The position numbers and the translations under genes were made by a program. Shown piece by piece: positions 9,992-17,848 of a stretch of 40,376 nt of DNA. The notes beneath the pieces were generated by a model. That model saw only the letters and a program-made list of their open reading frames with translations. It did no database searches and was not told the origin of the DNA. The stretch spans positions 1 through 40,376 of the forward strand of contig JAKFVC010000254.1 of NCBI GenBank assembly GCA_021732415.1, given 5' to 3'. Origin of the DNA: Planctomycetaceae bacterium (lineage in GTDB: Bacteria; Planctomycetota; Planctomycetia; Planctomycetales; Planctomycetaceae). Every line of letters begins with the position of its first letter. Position 1 is the stretch's first letter.

Positions 9992-11548
9992 TTGGATTGG
10001 GTTAGTACAATCCGGGATGAGGAATTTCCGCGGTTAGAACGATCTCAATTCAGTAGATCCTCTCCTGATGACGCGTTCGATTCTGTGGTGCGAGAATTGC
10101 GAGCCTCGTTATGCGATCTCGAAGGCGATGTACACCGATATTCGACGAACTACGACGCCGCGATCGCCGTGCGCCTCGAGCAGATTTCCCACCGCATGAA
10201 AGACTTTGACGATTGGATTGCCATACCCGATACACCATGGCTCACGGTCGCCCGTGAAAAGTTCCTGGCCCGGCATCAGGAACCACTTAGCCGATCCGAT
10301 TATGAAGAATTGAGCAACCATCTCGGGATGTCGATGAAGGATGTGGGTACGCTGCTCGATCCGGGGCGTCAACCACGCGCAACGGAATACTATCGCCGAT
10401 ATGTCCAACACATCATGGATATCGCCGTGTGTTTACAAGGGCTGCATTACTCAAAGCTGGCTCAAAAGATGTTCAATCTGATCAGATCCGAGGTCCAGCC
10501 ATTCTACATGACCGGATCTGATGCAGTTCCAGAGGGCGGCAAGAGATCGACGCGTGCTCTGCGAGAATGGGCTGCCAGGCTCGCCTGTAGCTGCTCCCTG
10601 CGACTGATGGATTCGTGGAGTGGCGAAGTTTATACCTGGTGCCAGGCTGAGACAAAACCAGCGTCCTTAGACAACGTGGTCTACGAATACGGGAAAGCCG
10701 TTCGGGAGCTCGACTACTACTCCGGAAATGTATCGGATGATTTTGCCCGCAATATTTGTACCCTAAAAGGGCACATCGCCCGCACGCGTTACATGAATGG
10801 GCTGTTTGACGAGGCGCACGTCTTGCTAGACGGTGCGATTGCGTCGGTCTACGCCGAGAATGGTACCATGGACCGGATGGCGTTTGCCGTGTGCGAGCTG
10901 CGACGTGCTGAGTGCCTCATGCTGGAAGCAGATGCCGCTTGTTCCGATTTGGAATTAAACCCCGGAATGACTCGTGGAGTCGCCCGCAACCGACTTGATC
11001 TGGCACGTACTTCGTTGGAACATGCACGGCAGATTCTCTCGGCCGAACCGGGGCATGTCTGGCGTTGGTCGTTGCTATTCCTCGAACAAACACAACTGAT
11101 TCATGAAGAAGTCCTGTTTACCTATTTTGCTTCGGACGCCAATTCGCAAGATGCCAATATCGCACGTGAACAATTGATCCAGCGCGGCTTGTCAACAATC
11201 AGCGCTGGGCTCGATAATATCGAAAAAGATCGCAGACGCTGGAAACATCTCGAAATTCTGTGGTGGCAGTTCTATTTGTGTTTTCTTTTCGACCGCGAGC
11301 AGAGTTCAGTTACCACTTGGCTGGATTGGGGGCATCGGAATCAGAGCGCCGGACTGCAATGGTTCTTAGACCAACAGAAAGAGCACTCATATTCTCGCAA
11401 ACAGATCTTGATTGACGCCTGCTTAGACGAAACGTATGAACGGAAGCGAAATTGCGGCAACGACGACTCGTTACGGAAGATCATGGTTGCCTTTCAACGC
11501 CAAGTATTTAGTAGCGTTCCGCCTGAAGAAAATGGCCATAAGAGCTGA
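9992..11548 (+). CDS. Hypothetical protein, 518 aa, predominantly helical
   Basis: I do not recognise the family. The protein is hydrophilic, rich in Arg, Glu, Leu and Trp, has no signal peptide or membrane segment, and reads as mostly alpha-helical. Its middle looks TPR-like, with repeated aromatic and Ala/Leu positions (for example NGLFDEAHVLLDGAIASVYA), which would suit a cytoplasmic scaffold. The start is uncertain. The chosen TTG lacks a good ribosome site; the frame is open back to 9911; the first in-frame ATG (10196) would remove about 68 residues that look coding. It begins 105 bp after the giant gene on the same strand and ends 99 bp before an insertion sequence. The gene itself looks intact, but no function can be assigned. 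Confidence 0.7.
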   Translation: MDWVSTIRDEEFPRLERSQFSRSSPDDAFDSVVRELRASLCDLEGDVHRYSTNYDAAIAVRLEQISHRMKDFDDWIAIPDTPWLTVAREKFLARHQEPLSRSDYEELSNHLGMSMKDVGTLLDPGRQPRATEYYRRYVQHIMDIAVCLQGLHYSKLAQKMFNLIRSEVQPFYMTGSDAVPEGGKRSTRALREWAARLACSCSLRLMDSWSGEVYTWCQAETKPASLDNVVYEYGKAVRELDYYSGNVSDDFARNICTLKGHIARTRYMNGLFDEAHVLLDGAIASVYAENGTMDRMAFAVCELRRAECLMLEADAACSDLELNPGMTRGVARNRLDLARTSLEHARQILSAEPGHVWRWSLLFLEQTQLIHEEVLFTYFASDANSQDANIAREQLIQRGLSTISAGLDNIEKDRRRWKHLEILWWQFYLCFLFDREQSSVTTWLDWGHRNQSAGLQWFLDQQKEHSYSRKQILIDACLDETYERKRNCGNDDSLRKIMVAFQRQVFSSVPPEENGHKS

Positions 11549-11647
11549 AGAATAGCCCGCAGACCGACCACTGTTGCCATCGAACGTCCGGATGCTCTCC
11601 CCGATAGTTTCAAAGAGGAAGAAATCCCCTGAAGTTCTGAAAGTGTG

Positions 11648-11663
11648 AGAGCATGTCTTCTAA
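11648..11663 (+). repeat. Left terminal inverted repeat of the IS5-family element
   Basis: AGAGCATGTCTTCTAA, a perfect inverted match to the right end at 12529-12544. It lies 85 bp before the transposase ATG. Confidence 0.9.
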
Positions 11664-11733
11664 TTGACAGCAAATGAAAAACTGAGTACGGCCCCTTCTT
11701 CTTGAACTGCCATCCAAGGAAGGAGCCGTACTC

Positions 11734-12351
11734 ATGACAAGTTCTGAATATCCGACGGACTTAACTGATGCCCAATGGAAAATGTTGTCACGTTTAATCC
11801 CCCAGGCAAAGAAGAAAGGTCGGCCAATCGTCTATGATCGGCGGCGGATTGTAAATGCCATTTTGTATGTCGTACGGAGTGGCTGTCAGTGGCGGATGCT
11901 GCCCAAGGACTTTCCATCCTGGAAAACGGTTTACCAGATCTTCTATCGCTGGCGATTGAAGGGTCTGTGGGACAAGATTCACGATGCTTTGAGGCAGAAG
12001 GTCCGCCAGCAGGATGGACGTCAGCCACAGCCTTCGGCGGCGATCGTCGATTCACAGTCAGTCAAGACGACGGAAGTTGGTGGTCCCAAGGGATATGACG
12101 CAGGCAAACAGGTCAATGGCCGCAAACGACACATCATCGTCGATACCTTAGGTTTGTTGTTAGCGGTGGTCGTGCATGCGGCTGATCAGCAGGATCAAAG
12201 TGGCGCCTGCCTGGTCTTGCAGGCGTTATGGGAAAAAATGAAACAGTCCGAGTCATTTTCGCGGACAGTGCGTACGTACGCCAAGGCTTGCCTGAGTTCG
12301 TTCGAGCCACCTTGGGATTTACCATCGAGATCGTACGCCGCACGGGCCTGA
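11734..12351 (+). CDS. IS5-family transposase, first frame (OrfA)
   Basis: A 205-residue frame giving the N-terminal half of an IS5 transposase: the start domain ([14 protein letters not shown]), a DUF4096-like segment ([20 protein letters not shown]), and the first catalytic Asp in [12 protein letters not shown]. The ATG follows an AAGGAGCC ribosome site. Genuine similarity ends at about LWEKM; the residues after that are out-of-frame read-through. A run of six A at 12233-12238 marks the likely -1 shift into the second frame. Translation of OrfA alone would lack the second catalytic Asp and the Glu. Confidence 0.88.
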   Translation: MTSSEYPTDLTDAQWKMLSRLIPQAKKKGRPIVYDRRRIVNAILYVVRSGCQWRMLPKDFPSWKTVYQIFYRWRLKGLWDKIHDALRQKVRQQDGRQPQPSAAIVDSQSVKTTEVGGPKGYDAGKQVNGRKRHIIVDTLGLLLAVVVHAADQQDQSGACLVLQALWEKMKQSESFSRTVRTYAKACLSSFEPPWDLPSRSYAARA

Positions 12352-12515
12352 CTCGCGGATTTGAAGTGCTCCCCAAACGTTGGATTGTCGAACGGACATT
12401 CGGGTGGTTGGGGCGATCACGGCGCCACAGTAAAGACTACGAACGAAATCCCGAAACCAGTCAGGCCTTAATACAGATCTCTATGATTCATCTGATGCTC
12501 AAACGACTGGCTTGA
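12228..12515 (+). CDS. IS5-family transposase, second frame (OrfB)
   Basis: A frame of 95 codons, -1 relative to OrfA and overlapping it. It supplies the second catalytic Asp (VIFADSAY) and the catalytic Glu ([16 protein letters not shown]), then a typical C-terminus ([11 protein letters not shown]). A -1 shift on the A6 run at 12233-12238 would join it to OrfA as a roughly 260-residue protein with a complete DDE set. It is probably made only as this fusion, so the ATG at 12228 need not be used. The element may still be active. Confidence 0.85.
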   Translation: MGKNETVRVIFADSAYVRQGLPEFVRATLGFTIEIVRRTGLTRGFEVLPKRWIVERTFGWLGRSRRHSKDYERNPETSQALIQISMIHLMLKRLA

Positions 12516-12528
12516 TCACAATCTCGAT

Positions 12529-12544
12529 TTAGAAGACATGCTCT
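12529..12544 (-). repeat. Right terminal inverted repeat of the IS5-family element
   Basis: TTAGAAGACATGCTCT, the perfect complement of the left end. It supplies the artificial last codons and TAA stop of the disrupted sigma factor frame. Confidence 0.9.
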
Positions 12545-12873
12545 AAGCGGCGGGCCAGGTCATTGAGTTCCCAGCGCATATGCTGGTTGGCCAGACCGAA
12601 GAATTGGCGCACGTTTTGCGGGCGGGCTTTTTCGAGCGACTTCAACAGCCGTTCGACCAGGGCACTCAGCAGCTCTTCTGCCTGCAAATTTAGGGGCGGC
12701 TGGGTCAAACGCGGATATTTCCGATACAGCAGTGAAGCGCACAACATGTGCAACCGGCGAACGGAACGGGACAGCAGGGCGCGGACAATCGGATCGGCCG
12801 GAGAATCTGTCCGCATTCCAGCCAAGACACCCAAGTATTGCTGCACCGCTGCCGTCGTGCCTGCCTTGTTCAT
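12545..12873 (-). pseudogene. ECF-type RNA polymerase sigma factor, 3' half lost at the IS insertion
   Basis: The remaining ~110 codons give the N-terminal part of a planctomycete-type ECF sigma factor. They include the core-binding region 2 helices (LHMLCASLLYRKYPRL, AEELLSALVERLLKSL) and the conserved tail of region 2 (VRQFFGLANQHMRWELNDLA). The frame enters the insertion sequence at codon TT|A and stops five codons later. Region 4, which binds the -35 element, is missing and is not found beyond the other IS end. The protein cannot be a normal sigma factor. The start is the ATG at 12873, which overlaps the stop of a tiny upstream frame as ATGA. It lies at the distal end of the oxdC/RND gene cluster. 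Confidence 0.8.
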
Positions 12874-12965
12874 CGGAAGTACACCGCCTCCACAACGCAA
12901 TCGGACACCGAGCCGCGAAAAGCCAGTTTAGTCCATGCAGACTTGACTTGTCCATCGGTCGCCAT
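12870..12965 (-). CDS. Tiny frame overlapping the sigma factor start
   Basis: A 31-codon frame (MATDGQVKSAWTKLAF...) whose TGA stop overlaps the sigma factor ATG in the classic ATGA coupling arrangement. Protein-like sequence extends about 20 codons further upstream without a start codon, so this may be the end of a small or decayed gene. I do not recognise it, and it could be chance. Confidence 0.3.
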   Translation of the reverse strand: MATDGQVKSAWTKLAFRGSVSDCVVEAVYFR

Positions 12966-13036
12966 CTGTTCGATTGTTTTATGTAATGCCGTGTATACAT
13001 CCTGAGCATCTTGAGTGTGGTGGGTGTCGCGCCACG

Positions 13037-13216
13037 TTACATTCGCCAGACCAAATAGGCCACAATCGCTACGATCATCGCCAGAGAAGCGAAGGAAACG
13101 ATATTGTGCGTCAGAGAGTGATCGGTAGCGTCTCGCTCGGATTCTTCCGCTCGCGGAGAACAGGGGCGCAATGAAATCTGGCTTGATGTGAACACTCGGC
13201 TCAGGCTGGTGGACAT
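13037..13216 (-). CDS. Small single-pass membrane protein, 59 aa
   Basis: A short gene between the RND adaptor and the broken sigma factor. Its ATG lies 11 bp after the adaptor stop, and its strong ribosome site (AAGGAG) overlaps that stop, which indicates translation as part of the same operon. Residues 1-37 are polar. Residues 39-57 form one hydrophobic helix (IVSFASLAMIVAIVAYLVW), followed by Arg-Met and the stop. The layout suggests a C-tail-anchored inner-membrane protein. By analogy with small accessory subunits of efflux pumps it could bind or tune the RND pump, but that is inference. I know no family for it. Confidence 0.65.
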   Translation of the reverse strand: MSTSLSRVFTSSQISLRPCSPRAEESERDATDHSLTHNIVSFASLAMIVAIVAYLVWRM

Positions 13217-13227
13217 CCTGGATCTCC

Positions 13228-14499
13228 TTACTTCGATGGCCGAACTGGTTCCACCACAGTCCCCTCCGGGACGTCATCACCCGGATGGTTGACCACGGTA
13301 TCGCCGGCCTGCAGACCCGCCACGACCTGAATCTCCGCACCGTAGTCGCGACCCAATACGACGTCCTGATAGTGCACCCGGTTCTGTTTATCCAGAACGG
13401 CCACTCGCGGCCCCTGTGAGCGAGTCACCAGGACCGTGGCGGGGATCATCAAGGGGAACACCTTCCGGTCAAACTGGAATTTGACCTGCAGATGCATCCC
13501 GGGCCGCAGTTCATCCTTCGGGTTGGGGACATCCACTTGCGTGAGCAGCGTTCGCGTGGCGATTTCCAGGGCGTTGGCTGAGCGCGTGACTTCTCCCCAG
13601 TACTGCTTCTGAGGTTCGTCCCGGCGGTACACTGAGGCACCCTGCCCGTTCGCGATGCTGGTCGCGAAGACTTGCGGCACATTGACAAACACGCGCAACG
13701 TATCGGTCTGCATCAGGTGGAACAGTTCCCGGCTGGTGCTATCCGCCGTGATCAAGTCCCCTGTCTCCACGTTGCGAGCGGTGATGACGCCTGCGAATGG
13801 GGCCGTGATCTTTTCGAATTCCTGCAGGTCGGCCAGCCGCTTGACAGCCGCCTCACTGACCTTGATCGCCGCTTCCATCGCCGCGACCGTTGCATTGGCC
13901 ACTCCCAGGCCCTGGACTTTCGTGTCATACTCCTCCTGAGAAATGACCTTGGGGAGCACCAGCTTTCGATACCGCTGCTCTTCGCTCGTGGCGAACTGCT
14001 GGTCGGCCTTAGCCTTAACGAGGTTCGCCCTGGCTTGCTCGACATTGGCCCGGGCTTGGGTCAACTGATCGTCGATGTCGGGGGCGTCGATCACGGCCAG
14101 CAACTGGCCCGAGGAGACACGGTCACCAATATCGACCAGTCGCTGACTGACATATCCCGTCGCCCGGGCATACAGGGCTGCCTCCTTCAAAGGCAGACTG
14201 TTGCCGGGCAGGATACGTTCGGCCGTCGGTTCCATTTTCTTAGCCACTACAACGTTCACTCGTGGCCGCTGAGTGGCGGCCAGCGTCGCCTGAGCGTGCA
14301 GCTCGTGCTGCTGTTGGACTCGTGGGATGGTGCCTGCGGCCAAAGCACCGGCCAGCGCAATTACGGCCAGCGATCCACTAAGCAGAATCCGTCGTCCCGC
14401 CCACCTGCGGCTGTCCGCCTCTGACTCCGACGGAGCGATCACCACCGGACGGGGCCGGATCCGCTCCGGAAGAGATTTTATAACGCTTGACTCGGCCAT
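13228..14499 (-). CDS. RND efflux pump periplasmic adaptor (HlyD/AcrA family)
   Basis: A 423-residue membrane-fusion protein that links the inner-membrane RND pump to an outer-membrane channel. A basic N-terminus and one hydrophobic segment (about residues 38-58) act as signal or anchor. Next come the lipoyl-like half (ATGYVSQRLVDIGDRVSSGQ), a long Ala/Glu/Arg coiled-coil hairpin (about 130-210), the second lipoyl half (KITAPFAGVITARNVETGD), and beta-barrel and membrane-proximal parts. The length is usual for the family. The start MAESSVIKS is chosen because it has a GGGGAG site and overlaps the pump stop by 22 bp; a longer upstream frame exists but would run deeper into the pump gene. No TolC-like partner is in the window. 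Substrate unknown. Confidence 0.92.
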   Translation of the reverse strand: MAESSVIKSLPERIRPRPVVIAPSESEADSRRWAGRRILLSGSLAVIALAGALAAGTIPRVQQQHELHAQATLAATQRPRVNVVVAKKMEPTAERILPGNSLPLKEAALYARATGYVSQRLVDIGDRVSSGQLLAVIDAPDIDDQLTQARANVEQARANLVKAKADQQFATSEEQRYRKLVLPKVISQEEYDTKVQGLGVANATVAAMEAAIKVSEAAVKRLADLQEFEKITAPFAGVITARNVETGDLITADSTSRELFHLMQTDTLRVFVNVPQVFATSIANGQGASVYRRDEPQKQYWGEVTRSANALEIATRTLLTQVDVPNPKDELRPGMHLQVKFQFDRKVFPLMIPATVLVTRSQGPRVAVLDKQNRVHYQDVVLGRDYGAEIQVVAGLQAGDTVVNHPGDDVPEGTVVEPVRPSK

Positions 14500-17400
14500 A
14501 GTACATCGTCTCCCCTCATGAGTGTGGATTGCGTCCTGTTTCGATCGTCCGGCTCTTCGTCGTCGTCCGGTGCCGGCGGTTGGCGACGGAGCAGGCTGTA
14601 CATCACGGGCACGAAGATCAACGTATAGCACGTCGCCAACAGCAACCCGCCAATGACTGCCCGTCCGAGCGGGGCATTCTGCTCGCCCCCCTCACCCAGC
14701 CCCAACGACATCGGCAGCATTCCGATGATCATCGCCAGAGCGGTCATCATGACGGGCCGCACCCGAGTCGCACCTGCCGACAGAGCGGCACTGCGGGCAT
14801 CGTGGCCCTCATGACGCTGATCGTTGGCAAAGGTGACCATCAGGATGCTGTTCGAAGTCGCCACCCCGATACACATGATGGCCCCCATCAGGGCCGGCAC
14901 ACTGATCGTCGTGCCGGTGGCATACAGCATCCACAGGATCCCGGCGACTGCTCCCGGTAGTGCCGTCAGGATGATGAACGGGTCGAGCCACGACTGGAAA
15001 TTCACGACCATCAGCAGGTACACGAGCAGCACGGCGAACACTAAGCCTGTCGCCAACCCGAAGAACGAGCTATTCATGCTCTCCACCTGGCCGCGGATCA
15101 CAATTGAACTGCCGCGCGGTAGCTCTGACCGGGCCGCGTCGACGATCTTCTGAACGTCCGCCGACACAGAACCGAGGTCTCGTCCCTGCACGTTGGCGTA
15201 GACGTCGTAGACAGGTTGCACGTTGTAGTGATTGATGTTCGCGGCTTCGGTGCCACGGGCCAGGATAGCCAGATTCGAGAGCAACTGCGGCTGTGGACCT
15301 TTCGTTGCTGCCCCACCCATCGCGGGCGTAGCCGAGGACGATGCCTGCGCCTTAACGATGGGGGTGCTCATTAGCGTGTCCACTGAGTGGATAGCGTATT
15401 GTGGAGACTGCACTGCGACTCGGTAATTGACCAGATTGGTCGGGTTGACCCAAAAGTTGGGCGCCAACTGGATCGTGGAACTCAGTGACACCAACATGCT
15501 CCCTGACACATCCTGCTGGGTCAGGCCCAACTCGGACGCCATAATCCGATCCACGTTCAAGCTCAAGTTGGGCATATCCGTCATCTGGTGGAGATGCACG
15601 TCAGCAATCCCGTGAACTTTGGCGATCTCCTCGCGGAGCTTCTGAGCGACGGCGAGGTTGCCTTCCCGGTTGATTCCGACCACCTGCACGTCGATCGGGG
15701 CGGGGAGACCGAAATCCAGGATCTGGCTGGTGATGTCGGCCGGTTCGAAGTAGAACGTGCAGCCTGGAAATCGCCGCGGCAACTCGTTACGCAGCCGGGC
15801 AATGTAGGTTGCAGTCGGACGATGGTTCGCCTTGAGCGACACCTGAATCTCACCGTCCGAGTTGCTGACCGTACCGTTATCGACATAGGCCATGATGGTG
15901 AAAGATTGTGTCAGCCCGATGTTGTCGAGAATCATGGCCCGATCAGTGTCGGGAACGATCTCGCGGATGACGTCTTCCACCTGGCCGAAGATCCGCTCGG
16001 TTTCCTCGATGCGAGTCCCCGCGGGTGTGCGCACATGCATGCGGAACTGTCCAGCGTCAACACTCGGAAAGAAGTCCTGGCCGATTCGCGGAAACAGCAG
16101 CAACGAGCCAGCGGCGAAGCCGAGAAACACAGTCGCCGTCAGCATGCGGTAATCGAGGGCCCAATCGAGGATCCCATGATAGGCCAACCGCAGTCGCTCG
16201 AAGTGGCGATTGAATGCGTTGTGGATCAACGAGGGATGCCGGAGTGCCGACCAGAGTGTCAGCCGGGGGCTTGCCGCTTCTCCATGGTGGCCTTCGACCT
16301 CGGCAGCAGCTTCAGCCGGCAGCAAGTACAGAACCATTGTCGGAACCAGCGTACGAGACAGGAAATAAGAGGCCAGCATGGCGAAAACGACTGCCAGGGC
16401 CAACGGCGTGAACAGGAAGGCCGCCGGTCCCGTCAGAAATACCACTGGCACGAACACGATGCAGATGGCGAGCGTCGAGACGAACGCCGGTGCCGCAATT
16501 TGGGCCGCACCGTCCAGGATCGCCCGGCGGATTGGCTTTCCCATGGCGAGATTGCGATGCACGTTCTCGATCTCCACCGTGGCGTCATCGACGAGGATAC
16601 CGACGGCCAGCGCCATTCCCCCCAAGGTCATCGTGTTGAGCGAATGGCCGGTCGCCCATAAGACGATCACCGAGACCAGTATCGACAGCGGGATCGACGT
16701 CGCAACGATCACGGTGCTGCGCCATGAACCCAGGAATAACAAAATCATCAACGCCGTAAGGCCCGCGGAGATGGCCCCTTCTTTGAGCACCCCGTCGACC
16801 GCCGCCTTAACAAACACGGACTGGTCGAAGAGCGGCTCGAGCTTCAGTTCGGGAGGGAGTTGCGCCGCAATTTTGGGTAAGGCGGCGAGGACCCTCTGGA
16901 CCACGCTGATGGTCGAAGCCCCCTCGCCCTTGAGAATCGTCATCAGCACCGCGCGCCGGCCGTCGCGGCGTACGATGTTAGTCTGGACTGCAAAGCCATC
17001 GGCCACGTGAGCCACGTTCTTGACGTAAATCGGAACCCCGTTGACCGCCCGAATCGGGATGTCGTTGAACGCCTCCACCATGTCCGGACTGCTGTTAACT
17101 TTGACGTTGTACTCCTGAGAACCGATCTTGGCAGTTCCGGCCGGGATGATCAGGTTTTGACTGTTGATCGCAGTGCCCACGTCCGACGGCGACAAAGCGA
17201 GGCTGTATAGAGCGTCGGGATCGAGGTTCACCATGATCTGACGTTGCTTGCCGCCCCACGGATTGGGAACCCGCGCTCCCTGGACGGTCCCGAGCTGCTG
17301 AATTACGAAATTCTGACAGTAGTCCAAAATCTGCTGCTCGCTCAGGGTCTCGCTGCTGACGGCGATCTGGACAATCGGGACGCTAGTCGCGCTGTAGCGG

Positions 17401-17789
17401 ACGATGTACGGCGGAGTGATGCCGGGCGGCATCAGCTTGAGCAGCGTCTGGCAGGTAGCCGTCACCTGGGCCTCGGCCTCGGCGAGTTTTGCTCCCGGTT
17501 GAAAGTAGATGCGGATGACACCTACGCCATCGAGAGATTGGCTTTCAATGTGCTCGATATCATTGACCGAGGCCGTCAGGATGCGTTCATTGAGGAAGAT
17601 GATGCGAGTTTCGATCTCGTCCGCCGGCATCCCCGTGTACTGCCAGACCACGCTGACGACCGGGATGTCAATCTGTGGAAAGATATCGGTGGACATGCGG
17701 GAAATCGAAACCGCACCCAGCACGGCGATCAACATTGCGACTACCACGAATGTGTAGGTGCGGCGTAGTGCCAGACGAACGATCCACAT
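14478..17789 (-). CDS. RND-family efflux pump inner-membrane subunit (AcrB-like)
   Basis: A 1103-residue proton-driven transporter. The sequence starts with the first membrane helix and the DIFPQIDIPVVSVVWQY pore entry, followed by the first periplasmic loop. TM4 carries the proton-relay pair D401-D402 in GILVDDATVEIENV, matching AcrB Asp407/408. The second half repeats the arrangement (SFFGLATGLVFAVLLVYLLM, then GVATSNSILMVTFAND). Length and topology are those of the hydrophobe/amphiphile (HAE) or related RND groups; the substrate cannot be read from sequence. It starts 59 bp after the cytochrome peroxidase gene and overlaps the adaptor by 22 bp, so it lies within the oxdC cluster and probably depends on the sigma-54 promoter upstream. 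Intact. Confidence 0.95.
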   Translation of the reverse strand: MWIVRLALRRTYTFVVVAMLIAVLGAVSISRMSTDIFPQIDIPVVSVVWQYTGMPADEIETRIIFLNERILTASVNDIEHIESQSLDGVGVIRIYFQPGAKLAEAEAQVTATCQTLLKLMPPGITPPYIVRYSATSVPIVQIAVSSETLSEQQILDYCQNFVIQQLGTVQGARVPNPWGGKQRQIMVNLDPDALYSLALSPSDVGTAINSQNLIIPAGTAKIGSQEYNVKVNSSPDMVEAFNDIPIRAVNGVPIYVKNVAHVADGFAVQTNIVRRDGRRAVLMTILKGEGASTISVVQRVLAALPKIAAQLPPELKLEPLFDQSVFVKAAVDGVLKEGAISAGLTALMILLFLGSWRSTVIVATSIPLSILVSVIVLWATGHSLNTMTLGGMALAVGILVDDATVEIENVHRNLAMGKPIRRAILDGAAQIAAPAFVSTLAICIVFVPVVFLTGPAAFLFTPLALAVVFAMLASYFLSRTLVPTMVLYLLPAEAAAEVEGHHGEAASPRLTLWSALRHPSLIHNAFNRHFERLRLAYHGILDWALDYRMLTATVFLGFAAGSLLLFPRIGQDFFPSVDAGQFRMHVRTPAGTRIEETERIFGQVEDVIREIVPDTDRAMILDNIGLTQSFTIMAYVDNGTVSNSDGEIQVSLKANHRPTATYIARLRNELPRRFPGCTFYFEPADITSQILDFGLPAPIDVQVVGINREGNLAVAQKLREEIAKVHGIADVHLHQMTDMPNLSLNVDRIMASELGLTQQDVSGSMLVSLSSTIQLAPNFWVNPTNLVNYRVAVQSPQYAIHSVDTLMSTPIVKAQASSSATPAMGGAATKGPQPQLLSNLAILARGTEAANINHYNVQPVYDVYANVQGRDLGSVSADVQKIVDAARSELPRGSSIVIRGQVESMNSSFFGLATGLVFAVLLVYLLMVVNFQSWLDPFIILTALPGAVAGILWMLYATGTTISVPALMGAIMCIGVATSNSILMVTFANDQRHEGHDARSAALSAGATRVRPVMMTALAMIIGMLPMSLGLGEGGEQNAPLGRAVIGGLLLATCYTLIFVPVMYSLLRRQPPAPDDDEEPDDRNRTQSTLMRGDDVLWPSQAL

Positions 17790-17848
17790 GATTCACCGAT
17801 CTTCAGGAAAATGTGTCCTACCGTTGGTTCCGGTAACGTCCGCCGCTG

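Larger units (their letters stand above)
11648..12544 (+). mobile_element. IS5-family insertion sequence, 897 bp
   Basis: Perfect 16-bp terminal inverted repeats (AGAGCATGTCTTCTAA and its complement) bound an 897-bp element that carries an IS5-type DDE transposase in two overlapping frames. Size, end structure and transposase all fit the IS5 family, probably the two-frame (IS427-like) group. The flanks read TGA on the left and TAA on the right, so there is no exact target duplication. The right flank is a broken sigma factor gene whose missing half is not on the left flank, so the insertion is probably associated with a deletion or rearrangement. Confidence 0.9.

Noticed and set aside
11549-11647. 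Left flank of the IS tested for the missing region 4 of the sigma factor
   Set aside because: The frame continuing from the sigma gene stays open but shows no region 4 helix-turn-helix or ECF similarity.
13672-14424. 250-codon plus-strand frame opposite the RND adaptor
   Set aside because: Antisense shadow of a clearly identified gene, with no similarity or start signal.
15588-16661. 357-codon plus-strand frame opposite the RND pump
   Set aside because: Antisense shadow; the pump is conserved along its whole length on the other strand.
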